DNA of 64,000 nt, from NCBI GenBank assembly GCA_934467415.1, contig CAKSLQ010000010.1, forward strand, positions 33,052 through 97,051. The letters run 5' to 3'. Below are positions 27,941-38,600 of this stretch, piece by piece (positions within the stretch are counted from its first letter, which is position 1; each line of letters starts with the position of its first letter). The notes below the pieces were generated by a model. The model saw only the letters and a list, made by a program, of their open reading frames with translations, had not been told where the DNA came from and searched no databases. The position numbers were made by a program, and so were the translations under genes. The DNA comes from an uncultured Eubacteriales bacterium (GTDB lineage: Bacteria; Bacillota; Clostridia; Oscillospirales; CAG-272).

Positions 27941-28013
27941 CCTTTCGATGCAGCGCCGTTCCCTTGGTGGCGGGGAACGGTCAGACGGCGCCACACAACA
28001 TCGGGAGACATTT

Positions 28014-31000
28014 ATGAAAACATGGGCAAAAAGGCTGCTGTCAGCCTGGACGGCGATCTGCATCCTTGCGGGGCTGCTTCCGGCGGCGGCGATCCCCGCG
28101 GCGGCAGCGCCCGCGGCGGTGGTATACGACCGCGCCGCGCCGGAGGCTGCGATTCTCAATGCCAACACCGGGTACGACGCGGGCTTCTACGAGAAGCTCA
28201 AGCTGAATTACGGCAAGGAAGGCTGTGACTATGCCGCCTATTACAACGGCATCGGGCTTTTCAACGGCGGCAAGTACCCGAAGACGGATTACCACACGCG
28301 CGTGACGGACGACGACACGGGCGTTGCGGGCGGCCGCCTCTACTACAAGGGAGACAGCGCGGCGTGGGGCTCGAGCACGCTGCACAGCGTGGGCGTCGTG
28401 CGGCAGAACCTCGCCGCCAACCTGTCGGCCACACTCTACAACCGCGTGCATTCGCACAAGTGCGGCGTCTTCAAGTCGCAGGACGTGCTGGCGTTTGAGA
28501 CGGTGCAGCTCTTCCTCGGCAACACCTGGGTGAGCGACATTTACGGCAGCGCGGCGGGCATGTCGGCAAAGTACCCCCGCCTCGGCGACTATACGCAGCT
28601 GGACGACCCGTATACCATGCTGGATTATACGAAGTCCTTCAATGCGTTTCTTCAGTTCAAGAAGTCGTCTGTGACCTATGAAAAGGGCGTCTGCACCTGC
28701 GGCGGCGCGTATGCCGAGAACATGCTCGTCACCTTCCGCGACGGGCGCGCGCCTGCGATTGAAAGCGTATATTTCAGCGTGGACGGCGGGACGGAGCAGC
28801 GCAGCACCCGCCGGATGTATGTCGGCGCGGGACAGACGCTGACGATCCGCCTGCACTTTGACGAGCCGATCCGCTTTGCGGACGACAGCGCGGCGCACGG
28901 CGACCTTGCGCTCACGCTCCGTGTCCGCGGCGTCACGGGCGACGAGCTGAACCCGAAGGCGACGCTGACGAAGCTCGCGGGCAGCGACCTGTACTTTACC
29001 TATACCGTCGCCGGGGGCGCGGGCGCGCTCGACGTGCTGGAGCTCGGCCTCGACAGCCTCTACGGCAAGGACCTGCCGCTTGTGCAGGTGATTGACGACA
29101 AGTCCTTCACCCTGACCGAGACGGCGAAAAACGGCGACAAGACCGGCTTCTCCGTGACGAGCGCCTACATCACCGACCTTGCGGGCAACCCGATCACGGC
29201 CAAGCGGTACAACTGCGACCTGCGCATCGACACCGAGGCGCCCATGGTCGAGCGCTTTGTCTTCACCGGGCAGACGGGCAACGACGCCGTCAAGGCGGCG
29301 CTCGGCAAGACCGACCCGACGAGCGCACTCTATCCCGACGCCAGCGACGAATACCTCGGCGAGGGCGACAGCCTGGAGATCACCGCGATCTTTGACGAGG
29401 TGATCGACCTGCCGGGCGGCTCGAAATACTGGCCGAACGCGGTTGCCGTCACCAACATCATCGTGGACGGCGAGCTTGACCGCACGCTCGGCGGGCAGAC
29501 GGTCACCGGGCTCGGCACACGCGAGATCGACGGTGTCAACTATCTGACCGTCGATTCGATCATCTCGAACCGGACCGAGGACGGCGCAAACCTTGTGTTT
29601 TCGACGATCCCGATCCATGCCAATCTCCGTGCCGCCGATGCGGACGGCGCGATCCGCGTGACCGCGATCGAAGCCAAGAGCGGGTATGCGCTCCGCGACC
29701 TCGCGGGCAACCTGTACGCGGACGGCATCGCGGCAAACGCCAATTCCAATCCCTATAAGCTCGACGTCACCCCGCCCACGGTCGAGGGCGTCACCTATAC
29801 GAAGGTGGGCGACGGCTTCCGCTACGGCTTCACGATCGCGGACGACGCCTCGGGTGCGGCGGGGATCCCCGGCCGCTTTGTGCTGAACAACGGCGGCGAC
29901 GGCACGGCCTATCCGTATGAATATGTACTCAGCGCCGAGCCGGGAACCCCGACGGCGGGGTGGACGCGCGTCGCTGCCGGCACGGCGGTGGATTTCACGC
30001 AGGCGGAATGCCCGCCGTCCCCCGCCGAGGCGGTGTACAACTACCTGTTTGTCCGTCCCGTGACGGACGGAGACTATGCAGACTTCTCGGGCGTGACGCT
30101 CACCGTCCGCGCCGCGGACTATGCGGGCAATGTGGGCGAAACCCTGCTGCCCGCATCCGGCGCGTTTGACTTTGCGGTGGACGGCATCGCCCCGACGGCA
30201 AAGGCGGGCGCGGTCTCGCGCACCCTCTCCGGTGCGACGGGCACGCTGACGGTGGAGGTCACCCTCGCCGACAAGAGCGGCGTTGCCGCATGGCAGTATT
30301 CGACCGACGGCGGCGCGAGCTGGCAGGACGGCGACATCACCGGCACGCCGACCACCTTCGTCGGCAAGGCGTCTTTTACGGCGGCGGACGGCGAGAGCGT
30401 CACGCGGACGATCCTCGTCCGTGCGACCGACACGGCAGGCAATGTCTCCGATGACCTGAACATCGGCAGTTTTACCTACGATCTCTCAAAGGCGCAGTAT
30501 GCGCTGCATTCCACCGAGGCGGTCACTGCCAGAGCGAAATTGCAGCTGACCGAGATCTCCGCGCGCGATACGGTGGTTGTGGCGGTGCCGATCCCCGCGG
30601 ACGTCTCGGGCGCTGCCGACACCTACGCGGTGCTTACGCTGACCGACTGGGATCGGGACAAGGTCGTGAGCAACGGAAAAAATCTGTTTGATTACCCCTA
30701 TACGGCTGCAAACGGCTGGTACTACATGACCGTGACCGCCGTGGACGAGGGCAACATCCGCTATCGCTTTGACGCGGACGCGGACACCCGCACGGACGAG
30801 GGCTGGTACATGCCGAAGAAGATGTACGAGCTGGATACGGAAAGCGCCGTCTACAAGTGGTGGAGCAAGGTCATCTACGGCGGCTACAGCGGCAGCCTCG
30901 AGGTGCTGGTCATCGCGGGTGCGAAGACCTCCTTCACGCGCTTTGCATCGCAGGCGGGCGTCGTCATGGACACGCTGTACGCGGTGAAGGTCGCGGGCAG

Positions 31001-34000
31001 CGACAGCGGCACGGTCTCCACGGAGCGCATTCGGCTGCGCACGCTGGCCGAGATTGCGACGGAGCCGTACGCGGGCGCATCGCTCACGGCGGTCACCGCG
31101 GGGCTGACCAATGCGGTCACGGGCTGGCCGTGGAGCACTTCGAGCGGCACGGTTCCCGCCACGCTCGAGGGCGTGCAGCTTCGCCTCACGCTGGAGCGCG
31201 ACAGCTACGGCTACAATTATGAAAATATTGATACCGACCGCAGCTACCTGCGCATCCGGCACAGAGAACTGACCGGCATCCAGTTTAACTATGACTATGA
31301 ATACCGCGTGCCGCTTGCCGCGCTGAAGCCGGCGGCGGACGGCAGCGCCGTGCAGATCATCACGATCCCCGCCGCGGCGCAGGCGGCGTATGACGGCGCG
31401 CCGACGACCTACGGGACCGGCGGCTATGAGCTGTCTGTGCGGCTTGCCCGCCGCTCGGGGGACAGCGTTGACACGGTTTACTTCGACGGACTTGTCGAGG
31501 TGGACGCGACCATGCCGATCACCAACCGCGGCTTCCTCTCCTTCCGCGCAAATCCCGTGGCCGACCGCTTCGGCGCGCAGTACAACTACTGGGATGCCGT
31601 TGAGTGCCTCCGCGACGGCGTTGTCTACCTGCCCACGGCGGGGATTGACAGCTACGACTTCGCGGTCGGCGTCTACAGCGACAGCAGCGAGGACACAGAC
31701 GGAAATGTGACCTACAGCGGGCTCGATATGGAGAGCATCGGCGTCGGCTATGCGGCAAACCCGGAGGTCGTCGTACAGGCGGGCGTGTTCACTACGGTCA
31801 TCTGGAACACCGAGAGCGGCTATGCGGACCACAAGGTCGAGCTGCGCCAGTACGACCGCGATCAGAGCGTCTTCGACACCGAGAAGTCGCCCGGCATCGA
31901 CAATCTGTACCGGGTCGAGGTTTCGGCGCTGCCTGCATCGCCCGAGACGTATACGCTTTACCTCAAAGAGGGCGTTGACAACCGCATTGCGATCCAGCAG
32001 GTGTATGCCAACGGCCGCCGCGGCGACATCGTGTACCGCACGATCCATCCGATCGGCGGGGACTACACGGGCAGCCTCCGTGCCGACACGGCAAACGGCG
32101 GCGAGCTGATCTTCACGCCGGATGAAAGCAACACCTATACCGGGCTTGTGCGGGTCTTTGCGGGCGTGCAGACGACGGACGGACAGAAGTACCGCACCGA
32201 AATGACCGCGCAGGCGGACGGCACCTACCGGATGCCGCTCGTCGCCCGCGAGACCGGCGGCGCGACCTACACCGTCACCGCCGAGGACGACTGCGGCAAC
32301 CTCTTCATGGCGGCGGGCGACGCGCCCGTGCGGTGGACGCAGAAGGCGCCTGTGCCGGACATCGGCATCTCTGACCGCGGCGACGGCATGTATACCGTCG
32401 GCGGGCATATCTACGACCCCTCCGGCGCATACACGATCCGCCTCGAATTTGACGAGGCGTATGCGGCAAACTTGCCCGAGCGCAGCCTCACGGTGCACAT
32501 CGCGGAGGATGCGTCCAACGACTTCACCTTCACCGCACTCGGCGGCACGGGCGTCTACCGCGTCGAGACAAGCTACACGACGGACAGAACCATGCTGAAC
32601 TTCTATCTGTACGGCGTGGCGCTCGCCGGTACAAACGGCTTCACGGCGACGGTGTCCATGACCGACGCATACGGCTATACCGGCGCGGGCAGCGATACCT
32701 GCAGCATTGTCGGCGTCGAGCCGCAGTTTGAAAACTTCAGCTTCGAACGTGGGAACACCGTCTTCAACCAGCCCGTGCGCCCGGCGGACTCCTTCATCTG
32801 GCAGAGCGGCGACAGCTTCGGCAAGAGCGAGGTTTTCCCGTATCCGTATGACGCCTTTGTCTCCCGCGAGTGGGAGGGCGCGTTTACCATCACCGAAAAC
32901 GGCACGCAGGAGATCGAATACTACGATGTCTTCGGCAGACTGTATACCGCGGCGGTCGATGTCGGCACGGCGTTCTATTATGCCGGCGAGGATGAGAGCA
33001 TCCACATCGAGTTCTCCGAGACCGGGCTGACCGGCGAGGCGATCACGCTGACGACGGCGGCCGCCGAGGGGACGCTCCTGGTCTTTGAGAAGACCGGGGC
33101 GGGCACCTATGTGCCGCTTGCCCCCATCGAGGGCGACGCGCGCACGGCAACACTGGTGCGCCGCACCGTCATCCGTGAGAATGCAGAACTGTATGTCTGC
33201 CGCTACGACATCGGCGACGAGCCGAAGCCCGATGCGGTCTCCGGCATTTCGGGCGCTTCGCACATCGTGCGCGTCTACATCACCAACATCGTAAAGGGCG
33301 CGCCGCAGGCGACCGTCTACTACTACCTCGAGGCGGCGGGCCGCGAGTTTACCGCAGAGGCGCTTGCAGCCTACATCGCGGAGCACGGCGAGGGCGGCGT
33401 CTTTGAGAGCCGCGGCGCCGTCACCGCACGCTATGTCACCTCCCGCACCGTCACCCCGACGGCGGGCGGCAGCGAATACACCTTCGCCGCGGGCGAAACG
33501 TCGCACACCTTTGCCTATGTCGATGATTTCGGTCATGCGGGCAGCGTCACGGCGGCGCTCCCGGCGGGGCTGGTCATCACCGGGCTGCCGAAACCCTATG
33601 TCGATACTGAGGCCCCCGAGGTTGCGGTGGACATCTACGCAAAGCGCGCAGGCATCCTCAGCCGTGCGGAGGCTTTCCGCGCAGGTGACGCGGCGGCGGA
33701 CATTGCCGCAAAGTTTGCCGATGTCGGCGAGGTGCAGGGCTACAGCCTGCGGCTGAACATCAGCGACAAGTCGATGCCCTGCACGGTCGCCGTCACGGCG
33801 GCGGCAGGCGTCACCCTCTTCGGCAATGTGCTGACCGTGGATCGCGCGGCGGACTTCACCGTCACCGTGACCGACGCGGCCGGCAATGCGACAACACTCA
33901 CGTTCACGGCGGGGATGCTTGCGCACATCGACAACATCGCGCCGACGGCCGAGACCGAGATCGTCACGTCCGGCCTGTACACGCGCGACGGCTATGTCCG

Positions 34001-35639
34001 TCCCTATGACGTCGATGCCTCCGGCGCGGAACGCGCGGGCGCGGCTGTCGAGTGGCAGCTGCCCGCCGATGCCGTGGCCGAGCTGCGCGCCGACGGCAAG
34101 ATGTGGTACCGCGTCCGCTTCTCCGACAACGGCCGGGTGACCTGCGTCTTCCGCGACACGGCGGGGAACTACGGCGAGGTTGAGCTTACCGTCTCGGACA
34201 TCGACACCCGCACTCCCACACTTCGGGAGACCTGGTCGCCCGCCTATGCCTACACCGAGGGCGGCGAGGTGAAATACGACGAGACCCGTCCGACCGCAGG
34301 GCCGACCGGGAGCAGCGTCAGCCTGCATCTCGACAGCGATATGCCGCTGTCAAACGTGATGATCACGACAACGGGCGGCTATCCCGTGCTGTTTACGCCG
34401 GGCGACGGCACACAGTATGTGGACGCGAGCGTTTCGGTCTTCGTCACCGACACGCGCATCACCGTGACCTATTCCGAAAACTACGGCGGTGAGCTCACCG
34501 TCACGGCCGTGGCGGGCAACGGGCGCAAAGCCACCCGCGTGCTCGGCGGCCTCGTCGGCGTCATCGACAGGGATGCGCCCATCATCACCGAGCAGCGCGA
34601 GCCGCTCTTCCGCACCGGCTCGAGGCTGCCTTACGGCTATCGGATCACGCTCACGCCGGATGAAGCGGCCTTCTGCCAGAATTACGGCACGCCCGGCGTC
34701 ACGCTGTCGCCGAATGTACCGCTCGTCTATGAGGTAACGGCAAACGAGACGCGCAATCTCCGCTTTGCGGACCGCGCGGGCAATCTCACCGCCGTGACCG
34801 TGACGGTCGATGACCTCGACCGCACGCCGCCCGTGCTCACCGTCACCTATCCGGGCGGGGACGCCGCCGTCCTCGAGCTGCCGACCTCCGGCAGCGTCAG
34901 CATTACCGTCAAGGCCGACGAGGCCTGCACGCTGACGGTATGCGGCAGAGATTACGCGCTGGCAAAGGACGTCGAAGAGACGGTGTCCTTCACCGAGAAC
35001 GGCACGTTCACGATGACGGCCGTCGATGCGGCGGGCAACCGCACCTCCTACACGCTCACCGTCTCGGGCATCGACCATACGCTGCCCACCATCAGCTTTG
35101 ATACGAACACCGTCTTTGTCCGGGCCGACGTGCCCGCCGATGACCTGCGTGTCCTGCTGGAGAGCGGCTATACCGTATGGGACAACGTCACGGTCCCCGG
35201 TTACCCCAGAGTGGACTATGACCTCTCGGGCGTCGATCTCGGCGCAGGCGGGCTGTACGAGGTCCCCTACACTGTCACCGACGCGGCGGGCAACACGCTC
35301 GATGCGCTGCGCTTCGTGCGCGTCATCGGGGATGACACGCTCTGCCTCACGGTGGACGGCACGCCGGTTCTCCCCGGCGGCACGGCCGTGCTCGCCGCGG
35401 GCGATCACACGCTCACGGTCGAGAATCTGCCGGAGATTGAGCCGGGCATCTGCGAACCCTACTATATCCACGCCCGCCGCGGCATCTATGCCGCAGGGCA
35501 GCTGAAGTATCGTTCCGACGGCTCGCTCGCCGTTGCGTCGGACGGCAGCTTCACGGTCGCCGAGGCAGGGTATTACACCCTCATCCTCACCACGCAAAGC
35601 AGGCAGACGATCCGCGTTCTGCTCTATGTTGAGAATTAA
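28014..35639 (+). CDS. Giant secreted protein with repeated Ig-like domains
   Basis: 2,541 aa from ATG 28014 (GGGAG upstream; the longer frame from 27948 starts near the terminator). Signal peptide (LLSAWTAICILAGLLPAAAI, about 8-30). It has about nine module starts of the form D-x-x-P (for example DTEAPMVERF, VTPPTVEGV, DRDAPIITE, DRTPPVLTV, DHTLPTISF) and some ten D-x-A-G-N turns (DTAGNVSD, DYAGNVGE, DAAGNRTS), the pattern of bacterial Ig-like beta-sandwiches. A metal-site-like CTCGG occurs near residue 230. There is no LPxTG, SLH or hydrophobic C-terminal anchor; it ends RQTIRVLLYVEN. It is 13 bases before the SLH giant, so the two are co-expressed. Probably an adhesin or surface-layer component; ligand unknown. 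Confidence 0.82.
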   Translation: MKTWAKRLLSAWTAICILAGLLPAAAIPAAAAPAAVVYDRAAPEAAILNANTGYDAGFYEKLKLNYGKEGCDYAAYYNGIGLFNGGKYPKTDYHTRVTDDDTGVAGGRLYYKGDSAAWGSSTLHSVGVVRQNLAANLSATLYNRVHSHKCGVFKSQDVLAFETVQLFLGNTWVSDIYGSAAGMSAKYPRLGDYTQLDDPYTMLDYTKSFNAFLQFKKSSVTYEKGVCTCGGAYAENMLVTFRDGRAPAIESVYFSVDGGTEQRSTRRMYVGAGQTLTIRLHFDEPIRFADDSAAHGDLALTLRVRGVTGDELNPKATLTKLAGSDLYFTYTVAGGAGALDVLELGLDSLYGKDLPLVQVIDDKSFTLTETAKNGDKTGFSVTSAYITDLAGNPITAKRYNCDLRIDTEAPMVERFVFTGQTGNDAVKAALGKTDPTSALYPDASDEYLGEGDSLEITAIFDEVIDLPGGSKYWPNAVAVTNIIVDGELDRTLGGQTVTGLGTREIDGVNYLTVDSIISNRTEDGANLVFSTIPIHANLRAADADGAIRVTAIEAKSGYALRDLAGNLYADGIAANANSNPYKLDVTPPTVEGVTYTKVGDGFRYGFTIADDASGAAGIPGRFVLNNGGDGTAYPYEYVLSAEPGTPTAGWTRVAAGTAVDFTQAECPPSPAEAVYNYLFVRPVTDGDYADFSGVTLTVRAADYAGNVGETLLPASGAFDFAVDGIAPTAKAGAVSRTLSGATGTLTVEVTLADKSGVAAWQYSTDGGASWQDGDITGTPTTFVGKASFTAADGESVTRTILVRATDTAGNVSDDLNIGSFTYDLSKAQYALHSTEAVTARAKLQLTEISARDTVVVAVPIPADVSGAADTYAVLTLTDWDRDKVVSNGKNLFDYPYTAANGWYYMTVTAVDEGNIRYRFDADADTRTDEGWYMPKKMYELDTESAVYKWWSKVIYGGYSGSLEVLVIAGAKTSFTRFASQAGVVMDTLYAVKVAGSDSGTVSTERIRLRTLAEIATEPYAGASLTAVTAGLTNAVTGWPWSTSSGTVPATLEGVQLRLTLERDSYGYNYENIDTDRSYLRIRHRELTGIQFNYDYEYRVPLAALKPAADGSAVQIITIPAAAQAAYDGAPTTYGTGGYELSVRLARRSGDSVDTVYFDGLVEVDATMPITNRGFLSFRANPVADRFGAQYNYWDAVECLRDGVVYLPTAGIDSYDFAVGVYSDSSEDTDGNVTYSGLDMESIGVGYAANPEVVVQAGVFTTVIWNTESGYADHKVELRQYDRDQSVFDTEKSPGIDNLYRVEVSALPASPETYTLYLKEGVDNRIAIQQVYANGRRGDIVYRTIHPIGGDYTGSLRADTANGGELIFTPDESNTYTGLVRVFAGVQTTDGQKYRTEMTAQADGTYRMPLVARETGGATYTVTAEDDCGNLFMAAGDAPVRWTQKAPVPDIGISDRGDGMYTVGGHIYDPSGAYTIRLEFDEAYAANLPERSLTVHIAEDASNDFTFTALGGTGVYRVETSYTTDRTMLNFYLYGVALAGTNGFTATVSMTDAYGYTGAGSDTCSIVGVEPQFENFSFERGNTVFNQPVRPADSFIWQSGDSFGKSEVFPYPYDAFVSREWEGAFTITENGTQEIEYYDVFGRLYTAAVDVGTAFYYAGEDESIHIEFSETGLTGEAITLTTAAAEGTLLVFEKTGAGTYVPLAPIEGDARTATLVRRTVIRENAELYVCRYDIGDEPKPDAVSGISGASHIVRVYITNIVKGAPQATVYYYLEAAGREFTAEALAAYIAEHGEGGVFESRGAVTARYVTSRTVTPTAGGSEYTFAAGETSHTFAYVDDFGHAGSVTAALPAGLVITGLPKPYVDTEAPEVAVDIYAKRAGILSRAEAFRAGDAAADIAAKFADVGEVQGYSLRLNISDKSMPCTVAVTAAAGVTLFGNVLTVDRAADFTVTVTDAAGNATTLTFTAGMLAHIDNIAPTAETEIVTSGLYTRDGYVRPYDVDASGAERAGAAVEWQLPADAVAELRADGKMWYRVRFSDNGRVTCVFRDTAGNYGEVELTVSDIDTRTPTLRETWSPAYAYTEGGEVKYDETRPTAGPTGSSVSLHLDSDMPLSNVMITTTGGYPVLFTPGDGTQYVDASVSVFVTDTRITVTYSENYGGELTVTAVAGNGRKATRVLGGLVGVIDRDAPIITEQREPLFRTGSRLPYGYRITLTPDEAAFCQNYGTPGVTLSPNVPLVYEVTANETRNLRFADRAGNLTAVTVTVDDLDRTPPVLTVTYPGGDAAVLELPTSGSVSITVKADEACTLTVCGRDYALAKDVEETVSFTENGTFTMTAVDAAGNRTSYTLTVSGIDHTLPTISFDTNTVFVRADVPADDLRVLLESGYTVWDNVTVPGYPRVDYDLSGVDLGAGGLYEVPYTVTDAAGNTLDALRFVRVIGDDTLCLTVDGTPVLPGGTAVLAAGDHTLTVENLPEIEPGICEPYYIHARRGIYAAGQLKYRSDGSLAVASDGSFTVAEAGYYTLILTTQSRQTIRVLLYVEN

Positions 35640-35652
35640 CGGAGGCGCATCC

Positions 35653-38600
35653 ATGAAAAAGAGAATCGTTGCCTTTTTGCTGGCGCTCGCCATGCTGGTC
35701 GGCCTTGTGCCGCAGATGATGCTGGCGGCGCTCGCCGAGGAGCTCTCGGACATTTACACGCTCGAAAACGACTTCATCCGCGTCTCGGTCTCGAAGAAGA
35801 ACGGCGGCTTCACCGCTCGGACCGTCGAGGGCGACCGCCTGAAGAAATCGGACAACAACAAGGATCTGCTCTACCACGACGGCGAATACGATACCTCGTT
35901 TGTCACCTTCCGCGTCACCGACGCGGGCGGGAACACGGCGGACTATCTGTTCGGCGGCAAATATGCGGGCAGCAGCAAGGTCGAGGTCACGCAGGCGCAG
36001 GCGGGCGGCGAGATCCGCGCCGTCTGGTCGGTCGGCGACCTCACCTTCACCGAGACGATTGCGCTGGCCAATGCCGTTTCAAACGAGAACGGCATGATCT
36101 CCGTCGGCCTCGCCGTCGAGAACCGCGGCGCACCGGTCAAGGTGCAGGCGCGCATCCTTTACGACACGTATCTGGACGGCCGCGACTACGGCATCTATCA
36201 GGTGTCGGACACGCAGTCAAACATTGAGACGATCACCACCGAGCGGCTGCTGGACGGCAGCACCTATGCCGTCCCGCAGAACTTCTACGCGGTGGACGAT
36301 CCCGCAAACATCGGCACCGCGGCCTACTCGGTCAATCCCGTCCTGCCGTATGCGGTCGCATTCGGCCACTGGAACCGCCTGGCCGGGACGCTCTACGACT
36401 TCACGCCGCTGCCGACGCTGGACTTCACCGATACGCGCAACGAATACCGCACGGCCGACAGCGCGTATGCGCTCTATTTCGACCTCGGCACGGTCGCGGG
36501 CGGCGCGGACACGTCGCTCGTCACCTACTACGGCGTGTATGCACATGCCGATGTCGCGGCGTCGGACAGCGTGGCGGTGGATCTCACCGCGCCGATGCGC
36601 CTTTCGCTGAATGCCGGAAAGACCGACTTCGTCCGGCAAAGCGACCGCGGCATCGCGGACTTCATGATTACGGCAAACTTCACGAACATCGACGTGCCGG
36701 GCGCGGTCGATCTTGCGAACATCGTTCTCGCCGTGCGCACCACGGCCAATCTGCGGCCGCTGAACGACAACGGCGAGGCGACGGCGGGCTTCGACTTTGA
36801 CACGGTTGAGCCGATGACCACGCCGTACAGCGACGTCAAGGTGGGCGCCACCGTGACAAAGCCGCTCTATTTCGAGGCGAAATGCACGGACGAGGCGGCC
36901 TATGAGCGCGTCACCGTCGGTATCTATGACACGTCGAAGACGAACGGCGAGGTCTCCGAGACCTACAAGCTCGGCGAGGCGGTAGCCTATATCCTGCTGC
37001 CCGGCAGTGACGGCGGCGTGCCGAAGGTCAGCTTTGCCTCGATGACGCCGAAGACGGTCTATAAAGCGGGCACGCGGCACTTGTTTGTCACCGTCACCAA
37101 CCCCGCGATGCTGGATAACCGCGCCAACTGGGATCTCTGCATCTACAGCGGGGACGGCAGCCGCCGCATCGTGCTGCCGCACGAGAATCTGACCGTCAAG
37201 GACGGCGTGCTTGACGTCGCCGTCACCGAGGATATCGCCCTTGCGACGGGCGGCTATCACCTGGCGCTCGAATGGACGGACGCGGCGGTCTCCGCGGGCG
37301 TCGTCCCGGCGGCGCAGCAGAAGCAGACCGCCCCCGCGCTGGAGTTTGCGGTCTCGGATGACATCAAATACAAGAACGATGCCTACGGCGTGCTGGCCGT
37401 GGTCGAGACCGTGGAAAACGCACGGGATCACTACACGATCCACACCTTTGCGGACGAGGAAGCCTTTGAAAAGTTCAAGGCGGACACGACGCAGTACAAG
37501 GAGATTCTGCTCACCTTCCGCGGCGAGTTCAGCAAGACGAAGACGACGACGGACGGCACGGGAAGGAAGCGCGGCAGTTACTATACTGCGGTCTCCAAGA
37601 AGACGCTCGATCCCGACACGCGCACCTACAAGGTCGATAACCGCATCACGATCAACGACTGCATGGACTTTGAGGGCGGCACGATGGCGGTCTACTACGA
37701 GAACGTCACGGAATACGATTCGCCGATCTGCGTGGAGTTTGACGGCGAGCTGTATACCGCGGTCGCCCGCACCTCGATCTGGAAGGGCAAGGCCATCTTC
37801 ACGAAGATCGAGCAGGGCACGTCCTATTCGCTCATCCCCTATGACGAGAACGGCGGCCGCGATGAAAACTTCGTCGACACGCCGATCAGCCTCGTCTGGC
37901 CCTCGGCCGCGTCGGTCGGGCAGACGCTGGCGGGTATGCTGTTCAAGATGGCCTACGGCCAGCTCGGCACGATGACGGTCGAGGTCACCGAGAGCTATGA
38001 GGAGGACGGCGAGGTCAAAACGCGCAAGGTCAGGAAGCAGTGCGGCGTGGTTTCCTTTGCCGCGCAGCTCGATCTCGGCTTTACGGGCGCGGCGGGCGAG
38101 GAGGGGGCGTCCGGCACCAAGAAGGACACCTACTGGGATAAGCTCAAGGAGCTGTGGACCTTCTATCACGAGGGAGACAGCCTCTACCGCTACGCCTATG
38201 ACCGCGGCCGCATCGAGCGGATGCTCGACTGGTCGAACATCGACGAGCACTCCGAGCAGGAAAGCTCGGCCAAGGAGGTCAACGCCTCGGTCATGGTGCC
38301 GGATGTGCTCTTCGGGTGCGGCGTCGGCTTTGTCGGCGTACATTTCAAGGTCAAGGTGGGCCTCAAGAATTTCGTCTCCGCGCTCCCCGAGATCGAGGGC
38401 GAGATCGAGGTCAACACCATCAACGACTGGGCGTTCGGCGTGGAGGGCAAGGTTGCACTGGCAAACTTCACGCTGGAGGCGAAGATCTCCTTCAAGAGCC
38501 GCAACAACGTTCCCATTCCGGATGAGCTGTATGTGTTTGTCAGCGGCTTCAAGCCGGGCATCAACATCGACGGCCTCGGCACGGTGTGGATCACCGGCGG